Source of the DNA: SHZL01 sp963708905
Lineage (GTDB): Bacteria > Pseudomonadota > Gammaproteobacteria > Xanthomonadales > SZUA-36
DNA length: 64,000 nt
Direction: 5' to 3'
Assembly: GCA_963708905.1 (NCBI GenBank)
Contig: CAVPUV010000072.1
Span: forward strand, 1-64,000
Program-made: the position numbers and the translations under genes
Shown: piece by piece, positions 19,138 to 28,051 of the stretch
Numbering within the stretch: position 1 is the stretch's first letter
How the letters are laid out: each line of letters opens with the position of its first letter
Notes under the pieces: model-generated
Seen by the model: only the letters and a program-made list of their open reading frames with translations
Databases searched by the model: none
What the model was told of the DNA's origin: nothing

Positions 19138-20634
19138 TTAATGCAGATCCAGACGTGACTGCTTTTCCGCATACCCATCCGGACCGACTTTAATGAGTCG
19201 CAAGGTATTGGTACCACCCTCACGGCCGAGTGTATCACCCATGGTGACGATGACCCGGTCGCCACTCCTGATATGACCCTTGCGCCACAGCAGTTGGGAA
19301 ATATCCCTGACGCACTGATCCATGTCCTCGCCCTGCGGTTGATGCGCCACCGGATACACATCGCGGAACAAGGCCATGCGCCGGCGGCTGGTCACATTGG
19401 GTGACAAGGCGAAGATTGGCACCGACGATTGAACACGGGAAAGCCACTGAGCGGTGGAGCCAGACTCCGTCAGCGCCACAATGGCCTGCACGGAAACGTT
19501 TTTGGCCATGAACATCGCCGCCATCGCGATCGCCTGGTCGATTTTCTGGAAACGCACGTTCAATTGTATGCTGACGCCTTCGCGGTCGAAGTGACGCTCG
19601 GCGCCAAGACAAATGCGATTCATTGCTTCGACGACTTTTCCCGGGTGTCTGCCAATCGCCGTTTCGGCAGAGAGCATGACCGCGTCTGAGCCGTCAATGA
19701 CCGCATTGGCAACATCCAGCACTTCAGCCCGCGTCGGGATTGGATTCTCGATCATGGATTGCATCATCTGCGTCGCGGTGACCACGATGCAATTAAGCTT
19801 GAGCGCGGTCAGTATGATGCGCTTCTGCAGCCCCGGTAACTCCGCGTCGCCAATTTCCACCCCGAGGTCGCCTCGCGCAACCAGCACAGCGTCCGCAGCA
19901 TCACAAATCTCTTCGAGGTTATGGATCGCTTCGACGCGCTCAATTTTGGCCATCAGCGCAGCATGTCCACCCGCCTTGCGCAGCAAATCGCGGGCTCGTT
20001 GCATATCTTCAGCGCAACTGGGGAACGATACCGCGAGGTAGTCTGCCTCCAATTCAGCTGCCAGCCGGATGTGCGGCAAATCATGTTCGGCGATTCCCGA
20101 AATGGACAGACCACCACCCTGCAGGTTGATCCCTTTACGGTCGGACAACTTGCCACCGCTTTCAACTTCACAAACGATTTTGCGGCCGTTGATCGCAACG
20201 ACACGCATGGAAATCAGGCCGTCATCCAACAGTAAAACGTTGCCGACCTGAACGTCATCAGGCAGGCCGGCATAACTTACGCCTACCCGTTGCCGGGTGC
20301 CGGGTGTGATGTGATCATCCGCATCGAGGGTGAACCTGTCACCCTGCTGTAACTGCACCATGCCGTCGGCGAATTTCTCGATGCGGATTTTTGGACCTTG
20401 CAGGTCAATCAGAATGGCCACTTCCCGGCCTACTTCCGCAGCGACTTCGCGGACCATCCGGGCCCGTTGAACATGGGTTTCGGCCGGCCCATGGGACATG
20501 TTGAGACGCAAAACATCCGCGCCCGCATTGATGACCGCATGCAGATCTTCGCGCTTGTCAGTGGCCGGGCCCAGCGTGGCAATGATCTTGGTGCGGCGAA
20601 TTTTGCAGGTTCTGTCGATGTGATCCAGTTTCAT
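19138..20634 (-). CDS. pyk: Pyruvate kinase
   Basis: Converts phosphoenolpyruvate and ADP to pyruvate and ATP. The 498-residue protein shows RRTKIIATLGPATD near the N-terminus, the conserved RLNMSHG, LIDLQGPKIRIEKF, the active-site signature AKIERVEAIHNLEEI with its catalytic lysine, and the potassium/metal region DAVMLSAETAIGRHPGKVVE. The C-terminal allosteric domain is present (ALTESGSTAQWLSR; GDRVIVTMGDTLG). The start overlaps the pgk stop by 4 bp (ATGA), so the two are translationally coupled. Confidence 0.97.
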   Translation of the reverse strand: MKLDHIDRTCKIRRTKIIATLGPATDKREDLHAVINAGADVLRLNMSHGPAETHVQRARMVREVAAEVGREVAILIDLQGPKIRIEKFADGMVQLQQGDRFTLDADDHITPGTRQRVGVSYAGLPDDVQVGNVLLLDDGLISMRVVAINGRKIVCEVESGGKLSDRKGINLQGGGLSISGIAEHDLPHIRLAAELEADYLAVSFPSCAEDMQRARDLLRKAGGHAALMAKIERVEAIHNLEEICDAADAVLVARGDLGVEIGDAELPGLQKRIILTALKLNCIVVTATQMMQSMIENPIPTRAEVLDVANAVIDGSDAVMLSAETAIGRHPGKVVEAMNRICLGAERHFDREGVSIQLNVRFQKIDQAIAMAAMFMAKNVSVQAIVALTESGSTAQWLSRVQSSVPIFALSPNVTSRRRMALFRDVYPVAHQPQGEDMDQCVRDISQLLWRKGHIRSGDRVIVTMGDTLGREGGTNTLRLIKVGPDGYAEKQSRLDLH

Positions 20635-21809
20635 AACTTGGTTCGATCCTGCAGTGCAGCAACTGCCGGCAGCGTCTTGCCCTCGATAAACTCGAGAAAT
20701 GCGCCACCCCCGGTTGAAATGTAACTGATTTTTTCGCCGACACCAAACTGGTCTATGGCGGCCAGGGTATCCCCCCCACCGGCGATGCTGAACGCCTTCG
20801 ATCGCGCAATGGCTTCGGCGACGGCGCGGGTGCCGACAGCAAAGGCAGGGAACTCAAATACGCCAACCGGACCGTTCCACACGACGGTGCCAGCCCCGTC
20901 TATGATCCCGGCGTACTCGACCGCCGTCAGGGGGCCAATATCGAGGATCATTTCGTCGTTTGCCACTTCGTCAAGGTGACGGACCATCGGTTCAGCCTCC
21001 GCCGAAAACGATTTTGCCACAAGCAGATCTTTCGGCAGGGAAATATCTCCGCCCTTTTTATGCACACTGCGAATCAGGCGCTGAGCCGCGGCAACCAGGT
21101 CAGGTTCGTAAAGTGATTGGCCGACCTGATATCCCGCGGCAGCAATGAAAGTATTTGCGATGCCACCGCCAACGATCAACTCATCGACCACGCCAAGCAG
21201 ATTTTCCAGCACGGTCAACTTGGTTGAAACCTTGGCGCCGCCAACGATTGCCAGCAAGGGACGGACAGGTTCCTGCATCGATTTTTCCAGCGCATCCAGT
21301 TCCCGGCTCAACAACAAGCCCGCACAGGCGATGGGCGCCAGACGAATCACACCTTCCGTCGACGCTTGTGCCCGGTGCGCAGCGCCGAAAGCATCCATAA
21401 CGAATATGTCGCACAGAGCAGCCATTTTCGCCGCAAGCCGTTCATCGTTCTTCTTCTCGCCCGGATTGAAACGTACGTTTTCACACAGCACGACTTCACC
21501 CGGTCCAAGCTCAATGCCATCCAGCCACCGGGGCTCGAAACGCACCGCCTGATGCAGCAGACCGGCCAAATGCTCCGCCACTGGCGCCAGAGAAAATTCG
21601 GCGGAGAATTCGCCTTCGATCGGCCGGCCCAGGTGCGAAAGCAGGATCACCGCCGCCCCTTTCTCCAGGGCAAAACGAATGGTGGGCAGTGCCGCCCGGA
21701 TGCGCGCATCAGATGTCACCTTGCCTGCCAGCAGTGGAACGTTGAAATCCTCCCGGATCATCACCCGCTTGCCGGCCATAAAAACGTGTTCCATGCGCAT
21801 AACATTCAT
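20631..21809 (-). CDS. pgk: Phosphoglycerate kinase
   Basis: Transfers phosphate between 1,3-bisphosphoglycerate and ADP in glycolysis. Family landmarks: GKRVMIREDFNVPL at the N-terminus, LLSHLGRP, CENVRFNPGEKKND, ASTEGVIRLAP, LAIVGGAKVSTKL and the nucleotide loop VWNGPVGVFEFPAF followed by SIAGGGDTLAAIDQFG. I chose ATG 21809 (NVMRMEHVFMAGKRV), because it matches the usual N-terminus and follows AGGAG by 11 nt; a longer in-frame reading to 21917 would nearly reach the gap stop and add 36 unrelated residues. About 392 residues. Confidence 0.96.
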   Translation of the reverse strand: MNVMRMEHVFMAGKRVMIREDFNVPLLAGKVTSDARIRAALPTIRFALEKGAAVILLSHLGRPIEGEFSAEFSLAPVAEHLAGLLHQAVRFEPRWLDGIELGPGEVVLCENVRFNPGEKKNDERLAAKMAALCDIFVMDAFGAAHRAQASTEGVIRLAPIACAGLLLSRELDALEKSMQEPVRPLLAIVGGAKVSTKLTVLENLLGVVDELIVGGGIANTFIAAAGYQVGQSLYEPDLVAAAQRLIRSVHKKGGDISLPKDLLVAKSFSAEAEPMVRHLDEVANDEMILDIGPLTAVEYAGIIDGAGTVVWNGPVGVFEFPAFAVGTRAVAEAIARSKAFSIAGGGDTLAAIDQFGVGEKISYISTGGGAFLEFIEGKTLPAVAALQDRTKL

Positions 21810-21862
21810 ACTGTCGGTAACTCCTGCTGGCGCAATTTGGACACCAAACTCAATAACCTCGT

Positions 21863-22870
21863 TCAGGCGTTCATCCAGGCAACCGTAGTATCCAGCATGC
21901 GGTTGCTGAAGCCCCACTCGTTGTCGTACCAGCCGAGCACCTTGACCAGCGTTCCTTCCATGACCCGGGTGAGCGTGGCGTCAAAAATGGATGAATGCGG
22001 GTTGTGGTTGAAATCGATGGAAACCAGGGGCAGCACGTTGTAGGCGAGTATGCCTTTCAAACTTCCCTCGGCTGCCTCACGAACGATCTGGTTGACCTCA
22101 TCGACGGTAGTTGACCGGCTGGCAGTAAAAACAAGGTCTACCACCGAGACGTTGATTGTCGGCACCCGCATGGAAAAACCATCCAGGCGGCCATTGAGTT
22201 CCGGCAGAACCATTCCGACGGCTGCCGCCGCCCCCGTTTTGGTTGGAATCTGGCTCATGGTGGCTGAACGGGCGCGTCGCAGGTCCTTGTGATACACATC
22301 GGTCAACACCTGGTCGTTGGTGTAGGCATGAATGGTCGTCATCAGTCCATGTTCGATGCCGATCCCCGCATGCAGGACTTTGGCCAGTGGCGCCAGGCAA
22401 TTGGTGGTGCAGGAAGCATTGGAAATGACCTGGTCGGTGGATTTCAGGCTGTCATGATTGACACCGTATACCACCGTGTTATCAACGTTCTGCCCCGGAG
22501 CGGAAATAATGACCTTGCTGGCGCCCGCTGTGATATGGCCACCGGCCTTTTCCTTGCTGGCAAATAACCCGGTGCATTCATGCACTACATCGACTCCGAG
22601 TTTGGCCCAGGGCAATTTCGCCGGGTCTCGCTCGGCCAGCACTTTGATGTGATCGCCGTTGATCACAAGATCACCACCTTCGACGGCGACAGCAAAAGGA
22701 AACTTTCCATGCGCGGTGTCGTAGCGAGTCAAGTGCGCATTGGTTTCAGCATCCCCAAGATCGTTGATCGCCACGATCTGAATCTCATCGGTACGACCGG
22801 TTTCATAAAGGGCTCGCAGAATGTTTCGCCCGATGCGGCCATAACCGTTGATTGCCACTTTGATCGCCAT
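21863..22870 (-). CDS. gap: Glyceraldehyde-3-phosphate dehydrogenase
   Basis: Phosphorylating, type I GAPDH of 335 residues. Seen are the NAD-binding start (KVAINGYGRIGRNILRALYE), the catalytic signature SNASCTTNCLAPLAKVLH with the nucleophilic Cys, the substrate-binding RRARSATMSQIPTKTGAAAAVG, and the C-terminal WYDNEWGFSNRMLDT. It lies between tkt and pgk. The 184-bp gap to tkt is almost filled by copy 2 of the five-hairpin repeat, so any tkt-gap cotranscript would carry that structure. Confidence 0.97.
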   Translation of the reverse strand: MAIKVAINGYGRIGRNILRALYETGRTDEIQIVAINDLGDAETNAHLTRYDTAHGKFPFAVAVEGGDLVINGDHIKVLAERDPAKLPWAKLGVDVVHECTGLFASKEKAGGHITAGASKVIISAPGQNVDNTVVYGVNHDSLKSTDQVISNASCTTNCLAPLAKVLHAGIGIEHGLMTTIHAYTNDQVLTDVYHKDLRRARSATMSQIPTKTGAAAAVGMVLPELNGRLDGFSMRVPTINVSVVDLVFTASRSTTVDEVNQIVREAAEGSLKGILAYNVLPLVSIDFNHNPHSSIFDATLTRVMEGTLVKVLGWYDNEWGFSNRMLDTTVAWMNA

Positions 22871-22900
22871 TTACTTACTCCTGAATGTTGAAATCACTTA

Positions 22901-23052
22901 GTATCTGTCCATAAACGGGCATCCCAGCCCGTTATGGAATCGCGAAGCAAAAGCGTGGTTTTGCTTCGCTCTCATTTTCAATGAATACGACATTGAAAAT
23001 GGCGGCACTTCCATGTGCCGCGTTAGCGTGCGTTCATTTCCGGATGCGCACT
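22901..23052 (-). repeat. Five-hairpin dispersed repeat, copy 2
   Basis: The same unit as at 11370-11522, in opposite orientation on the plus strand and 152 bp long. All five hairpins are recognisable; the second (CATTTTCAATG/CATTGAAAATG) and the terminal one (GCGTGCGTTC..GGATGCGCAC) show substitutions. ACTTA stands directly outside each end (22896-22900 and 23053-23057), as expected for a 5-bp target duplication. The right-hand ACTTA contains the TAA stop of tkt (23055-23057, minus strand), so the element sits two bases after that stop codon. Confidence 0.9.
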
Positions 23053-23054
23053 AC

Positions 23055-25076
23055 TTATGCCGGATTGGCCTGTACCGCCGCCATGCTCTTGTGCACAGCC
23101 TCGATGATTTTTTCTTTGGTCAGGCCATAATATTCAAACAACACCTTGGCGGGCGCTGATGCTCCAAAACGGTCCACTCCCACAATTTCCCCTCGATCGC
23201 CCACAAACGGGTGCCAGTAGTGACTTACCCCCGCTTCAACAGCGACACGCGCGTACTGGTCGGGAGGTAAAACCGAGTGTCTGTAAGCTGTACTCTGCTG
23301 CAGGAACAAGCCCGGGTTGGGCATGGAAACGACACGTACTCCAATACCTTCCGCGGACAGGGTATCTGCCGCAGCCACTGCCAGGCCGACTTCCGAACCG
23401 GTGGCAATAATGATGGCATCGGTTTTTTCCGCCGGCTCCCGCAGAATGTAGCCGCCCCGGCGAATTGCCTGGCATTGCGCCCCATTGCGCGCCTGGTGCG
23501 GTAAATTCTGCCGGGAAAATATCAACACGCTGGGGCGCCCACGATTTTCGATCGCCATCTTCCACGCCATCGCCGATTCCACCGTATCGCAGGGCCGCCA
23601 CACTTCCAGTCCGGGAATCATCCTGAGGCTGGCGGCGTGCTCGACCGGCTGGTGTGTCGGACCGTCCTCACCCAAACCAATCGAGTCATGGGTATAGACG
23701 TGGATGTTGTGGGTCGGGATCAGTGCAGACATGCGCACCGCATTGCGGGCATAATCCGAAAATACCAGAAAAGTCGCATTGTAAGGAATGAAGCCACCAT
23801 GCAGGGCAAGTCCATTGCATATCGCCGTCATGCCGAATTCGCGCACGCCAAAATGGATGTAATTGCCCTGGCTGTCACCTTGCCGGACGTCCACGCTGCC
23901 GGACCAAATGGTGTTGTTGGAGCCGGCCAGATCGGCAGAACCACCTATCAGTTCCGGCAATATCGGGGCAAAAGCCTCCAGTGCCATCTGCGACGACTTG
24001 CGCGTCGCCACATCGCCGCCGCTGGCCTGCATCGATGCAATCAGGCGATGGGTTTGCGCTTCCCAGTCAGCGGGGAGTTCCCCCGCCATCCGGCGTGTGA
24101 ACTCGGCCGCCAGCTGCGGATACCGGGAACCATAAGACGAGAACAGTTCCTGCCACGCCTGTTCAGCCTGTGAGCCGGATTCACTGGCGTCCCATGCCGC
24201 TTTGATCTCCGCCGGGATTTCGAAAGGCGGGTAATGCCAGCCCAGGGCTTCCCGCGCTGCCGCTACTTCGTCCGTGCCCAATGGTGCACCATGGGTCGCT
24301 TCCGTACCCTGCTTGTTGGGCGACCCATAGCCTATGATCGTCCGGCAGCAGATCAGGCTTGGGCGACCGGTTTCTGCACGGGCGGTTTCTATCGCCTGCT
24401 GAATTTCGCCCGGATCATGACCATCCACGTCACGCATCACCTGCCAGCCATACGCCTCGAAGCGCGCGGCGGTATCGTCGGTGAACCAACCCTTGACCTC
24501 GCCGTCAATGGAAATGCCATTATCGTCCCAGAACGCAGTGAGCTTGCCGAGACCCAGGGTAGCGGCCAGAGAACAGACTTCGTGCGAAATGCCTTCCATC
24601 AGGCAACCATCACCCAGAAATACCCAGCTGCGGTGATCCACAATGGCATGACCCTCGCGATTGAAACGAAGGGCCAGAACTTTTTCCGCCAACGCCATGC
24701 CCACAGCGTTGGCAAGTCCCTGGCCCAGAGGTCCGGTGGTGGTCTCCACACCCGGCGCTTCACCAAATTCCGGATGACCCGGTGTCCGGGAGTGCAGCTG
24801 GCGAAAATTCTTCAACTGCCCGATGGGCAGGTCATAACCGCTCAGATGCAACAGTGAATAGAGCAACATGGAACCGTGGCCATTGGACAATACAAAGCGA
24901 TCCCGGTCCCACCAATGAGGATTGCCGGGATTATGCTTCAGATGATCGTTCCACAGGACCTCGGCGATATCAGCCATGCCCATGGGCATGCCGGGGTGGC
25001 CGGAGTTGGCTTGCTGAACCGCGTCCATTGACAAGGCTCGAATGGCATTGGCGAGTTCACGACGAGTGGGCATCAC
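23055..25076 (-). CDS. tkt: Transketolase
   Basis: Thiamine diphosphate enzyme of the non-oxidative pentose phosphate pathway, exchanging two-carbon units between ketoses and aldoses. The 673-residue protein shows ANAIRALSMDAVQQANSGHPG at the start, the cofactor motif FLGDGCLMEGISHEVCSLA, WDDNGISIDG, the pyrimidine-domain GVREFGMTAICNGLALHGG and DSIGLGEDGPTHQPVEH. The extreme start could be GTG 25076 or ATG 25073. It begins the tkt-gap-pgk-pyk-fba block; its stop codon abuts a dispersed repeat. Confidence 0.97.
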   Translation of the reverse strand: MMPTRRELANAIRALSMDAVQQANSGHPGMPMGMADIAEVLWNDHLKHNPGNPHWWDRDRFVLSNGHGSMLLYSLLHLSGYDLPIGQLKNFRQLHSRTPGHPEFGEAPGVETTTGPLGQGLANAVGMALAEKVLALRFNREGHAIVDHRSWVFLGDGCLMEGISHEVCSLAATLGLGKLTAFWDDNGISIDGEVKGWFTDDTAARFEAYGWQVMRDVDGHDPGEIQQAIETARAETGRPSLICCRTIIGYGSPNKQGTEATHGAPLGTDEVAAAREALGWHYPPFEIPAEIKAAWDASESGSQAEQAWQELFSSYGSRYPQLAAEFTRRMAGELPADWEAQTHRLIASMQASGGDVATRKSSQMALEAFAPILPELIGGSADLAGSNNTIWSGSVDVRQGDSQGNYIHFGVREFGMTAICNGLALHGGFIPYNATFLVFSDYARNAVRMSALIPTHNIHVYTHDSIGLGEDGPTHQPVEHAASLRMIPGLEVWRPCDTVESAMAWKMAIENRGRPSVLIFSRQNLPHQARNGAQCQAIRRGGYILREPAEKTDAIIIATGSEVGLAVAAADTLSAEGIGVRVVSMPNPGLFLQQSTAYRHSVLPPDQYARVAVEAGVSHYWHPFVGDRGEIVGVDRFGASAPAKVLFEYYGLTKEKIIEAVHKSMAAVQANPA

Positions 25077-25225
25077 GATTCCCTGGCAGATGGCGCGGCT
25101 GGAGACAAAAGCTCCAGGAACTGTAATTCTGAATTAAGAAGCAATGGGTAATTTTCGCCGATAGACCGTGGCCCGGGCAAGGCCCGATATCATGCTTTCA
25201 CCCGGTTTTGAGCGAAACGTACTGT

Positions 25226-26767
25226 TCAGGCCAGCGTCGCGGCCTTGCCGAACTTCTGCAAACGCCCTGCCTTGTAATCCGCCCAGTATTCGTTCATCTC
25301 GCGTTTCACCACCGGTAACAGGAAATAGATGCCGATGATGTTCGGGAAAGCCATGGCAAATATCATTGCGTCGGAAAAGTCGATGACCGAACCAAGTTGC
25401 ATCGACGAACCAATTACCACGAACGCCAGGAACAGAACCTTGTATACGGTGTCGGTGACCCGCGATTCGCCGAACAGGTAGGTCCAGGCTTTGAGGCCAT
25501 AATAGGACCAGGAAATCATCGTCGAATAAGCGAACAGGACCACCGCCAGTGTCAATACCCAGGGAAACCAGGAAAACGCCGATTCGAAGGCCATAGAGGT
25601 CAGGGCCACGCCCTGGCTGGGGTCGATGTTGGGGTCCCAGCTGCCGGTGATGATGATGACCACTGCGGTGATGGTGCACACCACCACGGTATCAACGAAG
25701 GGCTCGTACAGCGCCACGAAACCCTCGGTTACCGGCCGTTTGGTTTTGACCGCGGAGTGTGCAATCGCCGCCGAACCAACACCCGCCTCGTTGGAAAATG
25801 CCGCGCGTTTGAAGCCCTGGAACAACACGCCCACCACACCACCGGCCATGCCCTCAGCAGTGAATGCCCCGTTGAAGATGTCGATAAGAGTTTGCGGCAG
25901 TGCGGGCAGGTTCATCAGAATGATGACCATTCCCGCGCCAACATAAAGTACGCCCATGAAGGGAACGAGTTTCGATGTAACCCGGGCGATGCCCTGGATG
26001 CCGCCAATGATGACCAAGCCCACCAGGATTGCAATCACAAGGCCAAACAGCCAGCCCTTGTCCGCCAGCCAGCTGGCATCCCCTCCGGTCACCGCCACCA
26101 CCTGCTTGAAGCTCTGGTTGGCCTGGAACATGTTGCCGCCACCGAATGAGCCTCCAATGGCGAAAATGGCAAACATCACCGCCAGTGTCCTGCCCAGCAA
26201 CCTGAGTTTTTCACTGCGTTCAGCCAGGCCCTTGGAAAGGTAATACATGGGCCCGCCGGATACCGTCCCATCGGCGTATTCGTTGCGGTAACGGACGCCC
26301 AGTGTGCACTCCACGAATTTGGATGACATGCCAAGGAAGCCGGCGGCGATCATCCAGAATGTCGCGCCCGGGCCACCCAAAGACACCGCCACCGCCACGC
26401 CGGCAATATTACCCAGACCCACGGTGCCGGAAAGTGCAGTTGCAAGTGCCTGGAAATGGGTGACTTCGCCCGCTGCGGATGGGTCGTTGTAGTCACCCCG
26501 AACCAGCTGGAATCCGTGTTTCATCGCCCGCAGGTTGATGAAGCGAAAATAGAACGTGAAAAAAGTTGCGGCCGCGATCAGCCAGATCACGATCAAAGGA
26601 AATTGCACGCCGGCCACCGGAATCGAAGAGAAAATGAACCCAGCGACGGCGTCAGCATAGGGTTTGACGGCCTGGTCTATCCGGCTGTCGATGCCTTCCT
26701 GGGCGAGTACTGACAAAGGCAGCAGCAAAAGCATCAGTATTGAGACCATTTTTTTTATTCTTGACAT
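25226..26767 (-). CDS. AGCS family sodium/alanine symporter
   Basis: Imports alanine or glycine with Na+. From ATG 26767, preceded by GGGAGA at 6-7 nt, the protein has about 513 residues: a possible N-terminal signal-like segment (VSILMLLLLPLSVLA), then about eleven membrane helices. Family landmarks include TALSGTVGLGNIAGVAVAV, GGPGATFWMIAAGFLGMSSKFVE, YADGTVSGGPMYYLSKGL and NEAGVGSAAIAHSAVKT. It is monocistronic-looking, between uspA-type and tkt genes; the substrate assignment is by family only. Confidence 0.92.
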   Translation of the reverse strand: MSRIKKMVSILMLLLLPLSVLAQEGIDSRIDQAVKPYADAVAGFIFSSIPVAGVQFPLIVIWLIAAATFFTFYFRFINLRAMKHGFQLVRGDYNDPSAAGEVTHFQALATALSGTVGLGNIAGVAVAVSLGGPGATFWMIAAGFLGMSSKFVECTLGVRYRNEYADGTVSGGPMYYLSKGLAERSEKLRLLGRTLAVMFAIFAIGGSFGGGNMFQANQSFKQVVAVTGGDASWLADKGWLFGLVIAILVGLVIIGGIQGIARVTSKLVPFMGVLYVGAGMVIILMNLPALPQTLIDIFNGAFTAEGMAGGVVGVLFQGFKRAAFSNEAGVGSAAIAHSAVKTKRPVTEGFVALYEPFVDTVVVCTITAVVIIITGSWDPNIDPSQGVALTSMAFESAFSWFPWVLTLAVVLFAYSTMISWSYYGLKAWTYLFGESRVTDTVYKVLFLAFVVIGSSMQLGSVIDFSDAMIFAMAFPNIIGIYFLLPVVKREMNEYWADYKAGRLQKFGKAATLA

Positions 26768-26790
26768 GAACACTCTCCCGGGTAAACGTC

Positions 26791-27225
26791 TCAGGGCACT
26801 ACGGTGACGGGTTGCTCGGCGATTTGCACCAGCATACTGGGGACACTGCCAAACAGGTGCGTTTTGATACGGGACACACCTTTGCGGCCGACGATGATAC
26901 TGGTAGCCCCGACTTCTCTGGCCAGTTGATTTAGCGTTTCTGCCGGATGGCCATGGCGAATAAGGCCTTGCGCATCGATCCCCTGTGCACGCAATCGGCT
27001 CACGACCGGGTCGACGATTTCCGCGTGCGCCTGTGCCAGTTCGGCTTCACGTCGCTGGTGCCGTACTTCGTTTTCCATGGCGGTATTGAAGGAAAACGGC
27101 GACCACTCGATCACGTGAACAACGACCAGGCTGGCCTTGTTGGCTTCGGCCATGGCGGCTGCATGGTCCACAGCCCGTTGACTACACTCACTACAATCGA
27201 TTCCTACCAGAAATACTTGGTTCAT
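26791..27225 (-). CDS. Universal stress protein (UspA domain)
   Basis: A 144-residue single-domain Usp protein: NQVFLVGIDCSECSQRAVDHA at the N-terminus, a hydrophobic strand SLVVVHVIEW, the C-terminal nucleotide-binding loop IIVGRKGVSRIKTHLFGSV followed by PVTVVP. The GRKG-x(8-9)-GS pattern suggests an ATP-binding type. I chose ATG 27225 because it matches family N-termini; an upstream in-frame start at 27300 would add 25 unrelated residues. It ends 23 bp before the AGCS symporter start and on the same strand, so the two may be cotranscribed. Confidence 0.9.
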   Translation of the reverse strand: MNQVFLVGIDCSECSQRAVDHAAAMAEANKASLVVVHVIEWSPFSFNTAMENEVRHQRREAELAQAHAEIVDPVVSRLRAQGIDAQGLIRHGHPAETLNQLAREVGATSIIVGRKGVSRIKTHLFGSVPSMLVQIAEQPVTVVP

Positions 27226-27360
27226 TGATTTTGGCGCCCCATGCATAAAAAGTCCGGCATACGCCGGGTCAGGAATGCACGACCATACTAACCCAGTCAC
27301 AGCCCGGGGTGTTATTTACCAACGCTGATATTGCTGATTACTTCTGCTGCAATTTGCGGC

Positions 27361-27918
27361 TTAGCCCTCCCGCCATTTGATTGAACAACCCATGGATGGA
27401 ACCTGGTGCTCCGGACCCTTGCCGGTTTCCGCCACTTGCTTCATGGCGAGGAATAACTCCCGCCGGACCGCTCCCGAGTCTTTGCCGGCGCCGCTCTCAT
27501 CCATCCTGCCGCGATATTGCAGTTGCAGATTCGCGTTGTAGCCAAAGAAATCCGGCGTGCAAACCGCTCCATAAGCTTTTGCAACATCCTGGGTTTCATC
27601 GATCAGGTAGGGAAATGGATAGCCGAGCTCAAGGGCAACTTTCCGCATGCTTTCCAGCGAGTCTTGCGGATAAAGCTCAGTGTCATTTGGCATGATCGCA
27701 ACGCAACGTACGCCGAATGCCTGCAAGTCACGGGCATCCCGCACCAGCTTGTGATTTATCGCTTTAACATAAGGGCAATGGTTGCAGATGAACATGACCA
27801 GCAAGCCGCCCGGGCCTGCGCAATCCTGCAAAGACCAGATCTTCCCATCTGTTCCGGAGAGATGGAAATCAGGCGCCTTGGCGCCAAACCTGCAGACCGG
27901 TGTGCGTGTCAAAACCAT
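27361..27918 (-). CDS. Thioredoxin-fold protein (AhpC/TSA-like, CNHCPYVK type)
   Basis: A 185-residue cytosolic protein with a thioredoxin/peroxiredoxin fold: GAKAPDFHLSGTDGKIWSL, then FICNHCPYVKAINHKL, where Cys-x-x-Cys stands at the redox site position, then a cis-proline region and YGAVCTPDFFGYNANLQLQYRGR. Proteins of this kind are widespread and usually listed as thioredoxin-family or redoxin proteins; the physiological target is not known. ATG 27918 fits family N-termini (VLTRTPVCRFGAKAPDF); the in-frame extension up to 28101 would overlap the divergent gene and is rejected. Confidence 0.86.
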   Translation of the reverse strand: MVLTRTPVCRFGAKAPDFHLSGTDGKIWSLQDCAGPGGLLVMFICNHCPYVKAINHKLVRDARDLQAFGVRCVAIMPNDTELYPQDSLESMRKVALELGYPFPYLIDETQDVAKAYGAVCTPDFFGYNANLQLQYRGRMDESGAGKDSGAVRRELFLAMKQVAETGKGPEHQVPSMGCSIKWREG

Positions 27919-28051
27919 CGAAATGTGGGCCAATATAGCGGAAAACAGTAGTATAGCAGCGGCATTCGGCAATATTTTGACGTGATTTCCATGAATTTTT
28001 GCTATGATTGGATGGAACCACTGTTGAAAATGCTTTTCCAAAGGATAGCCT

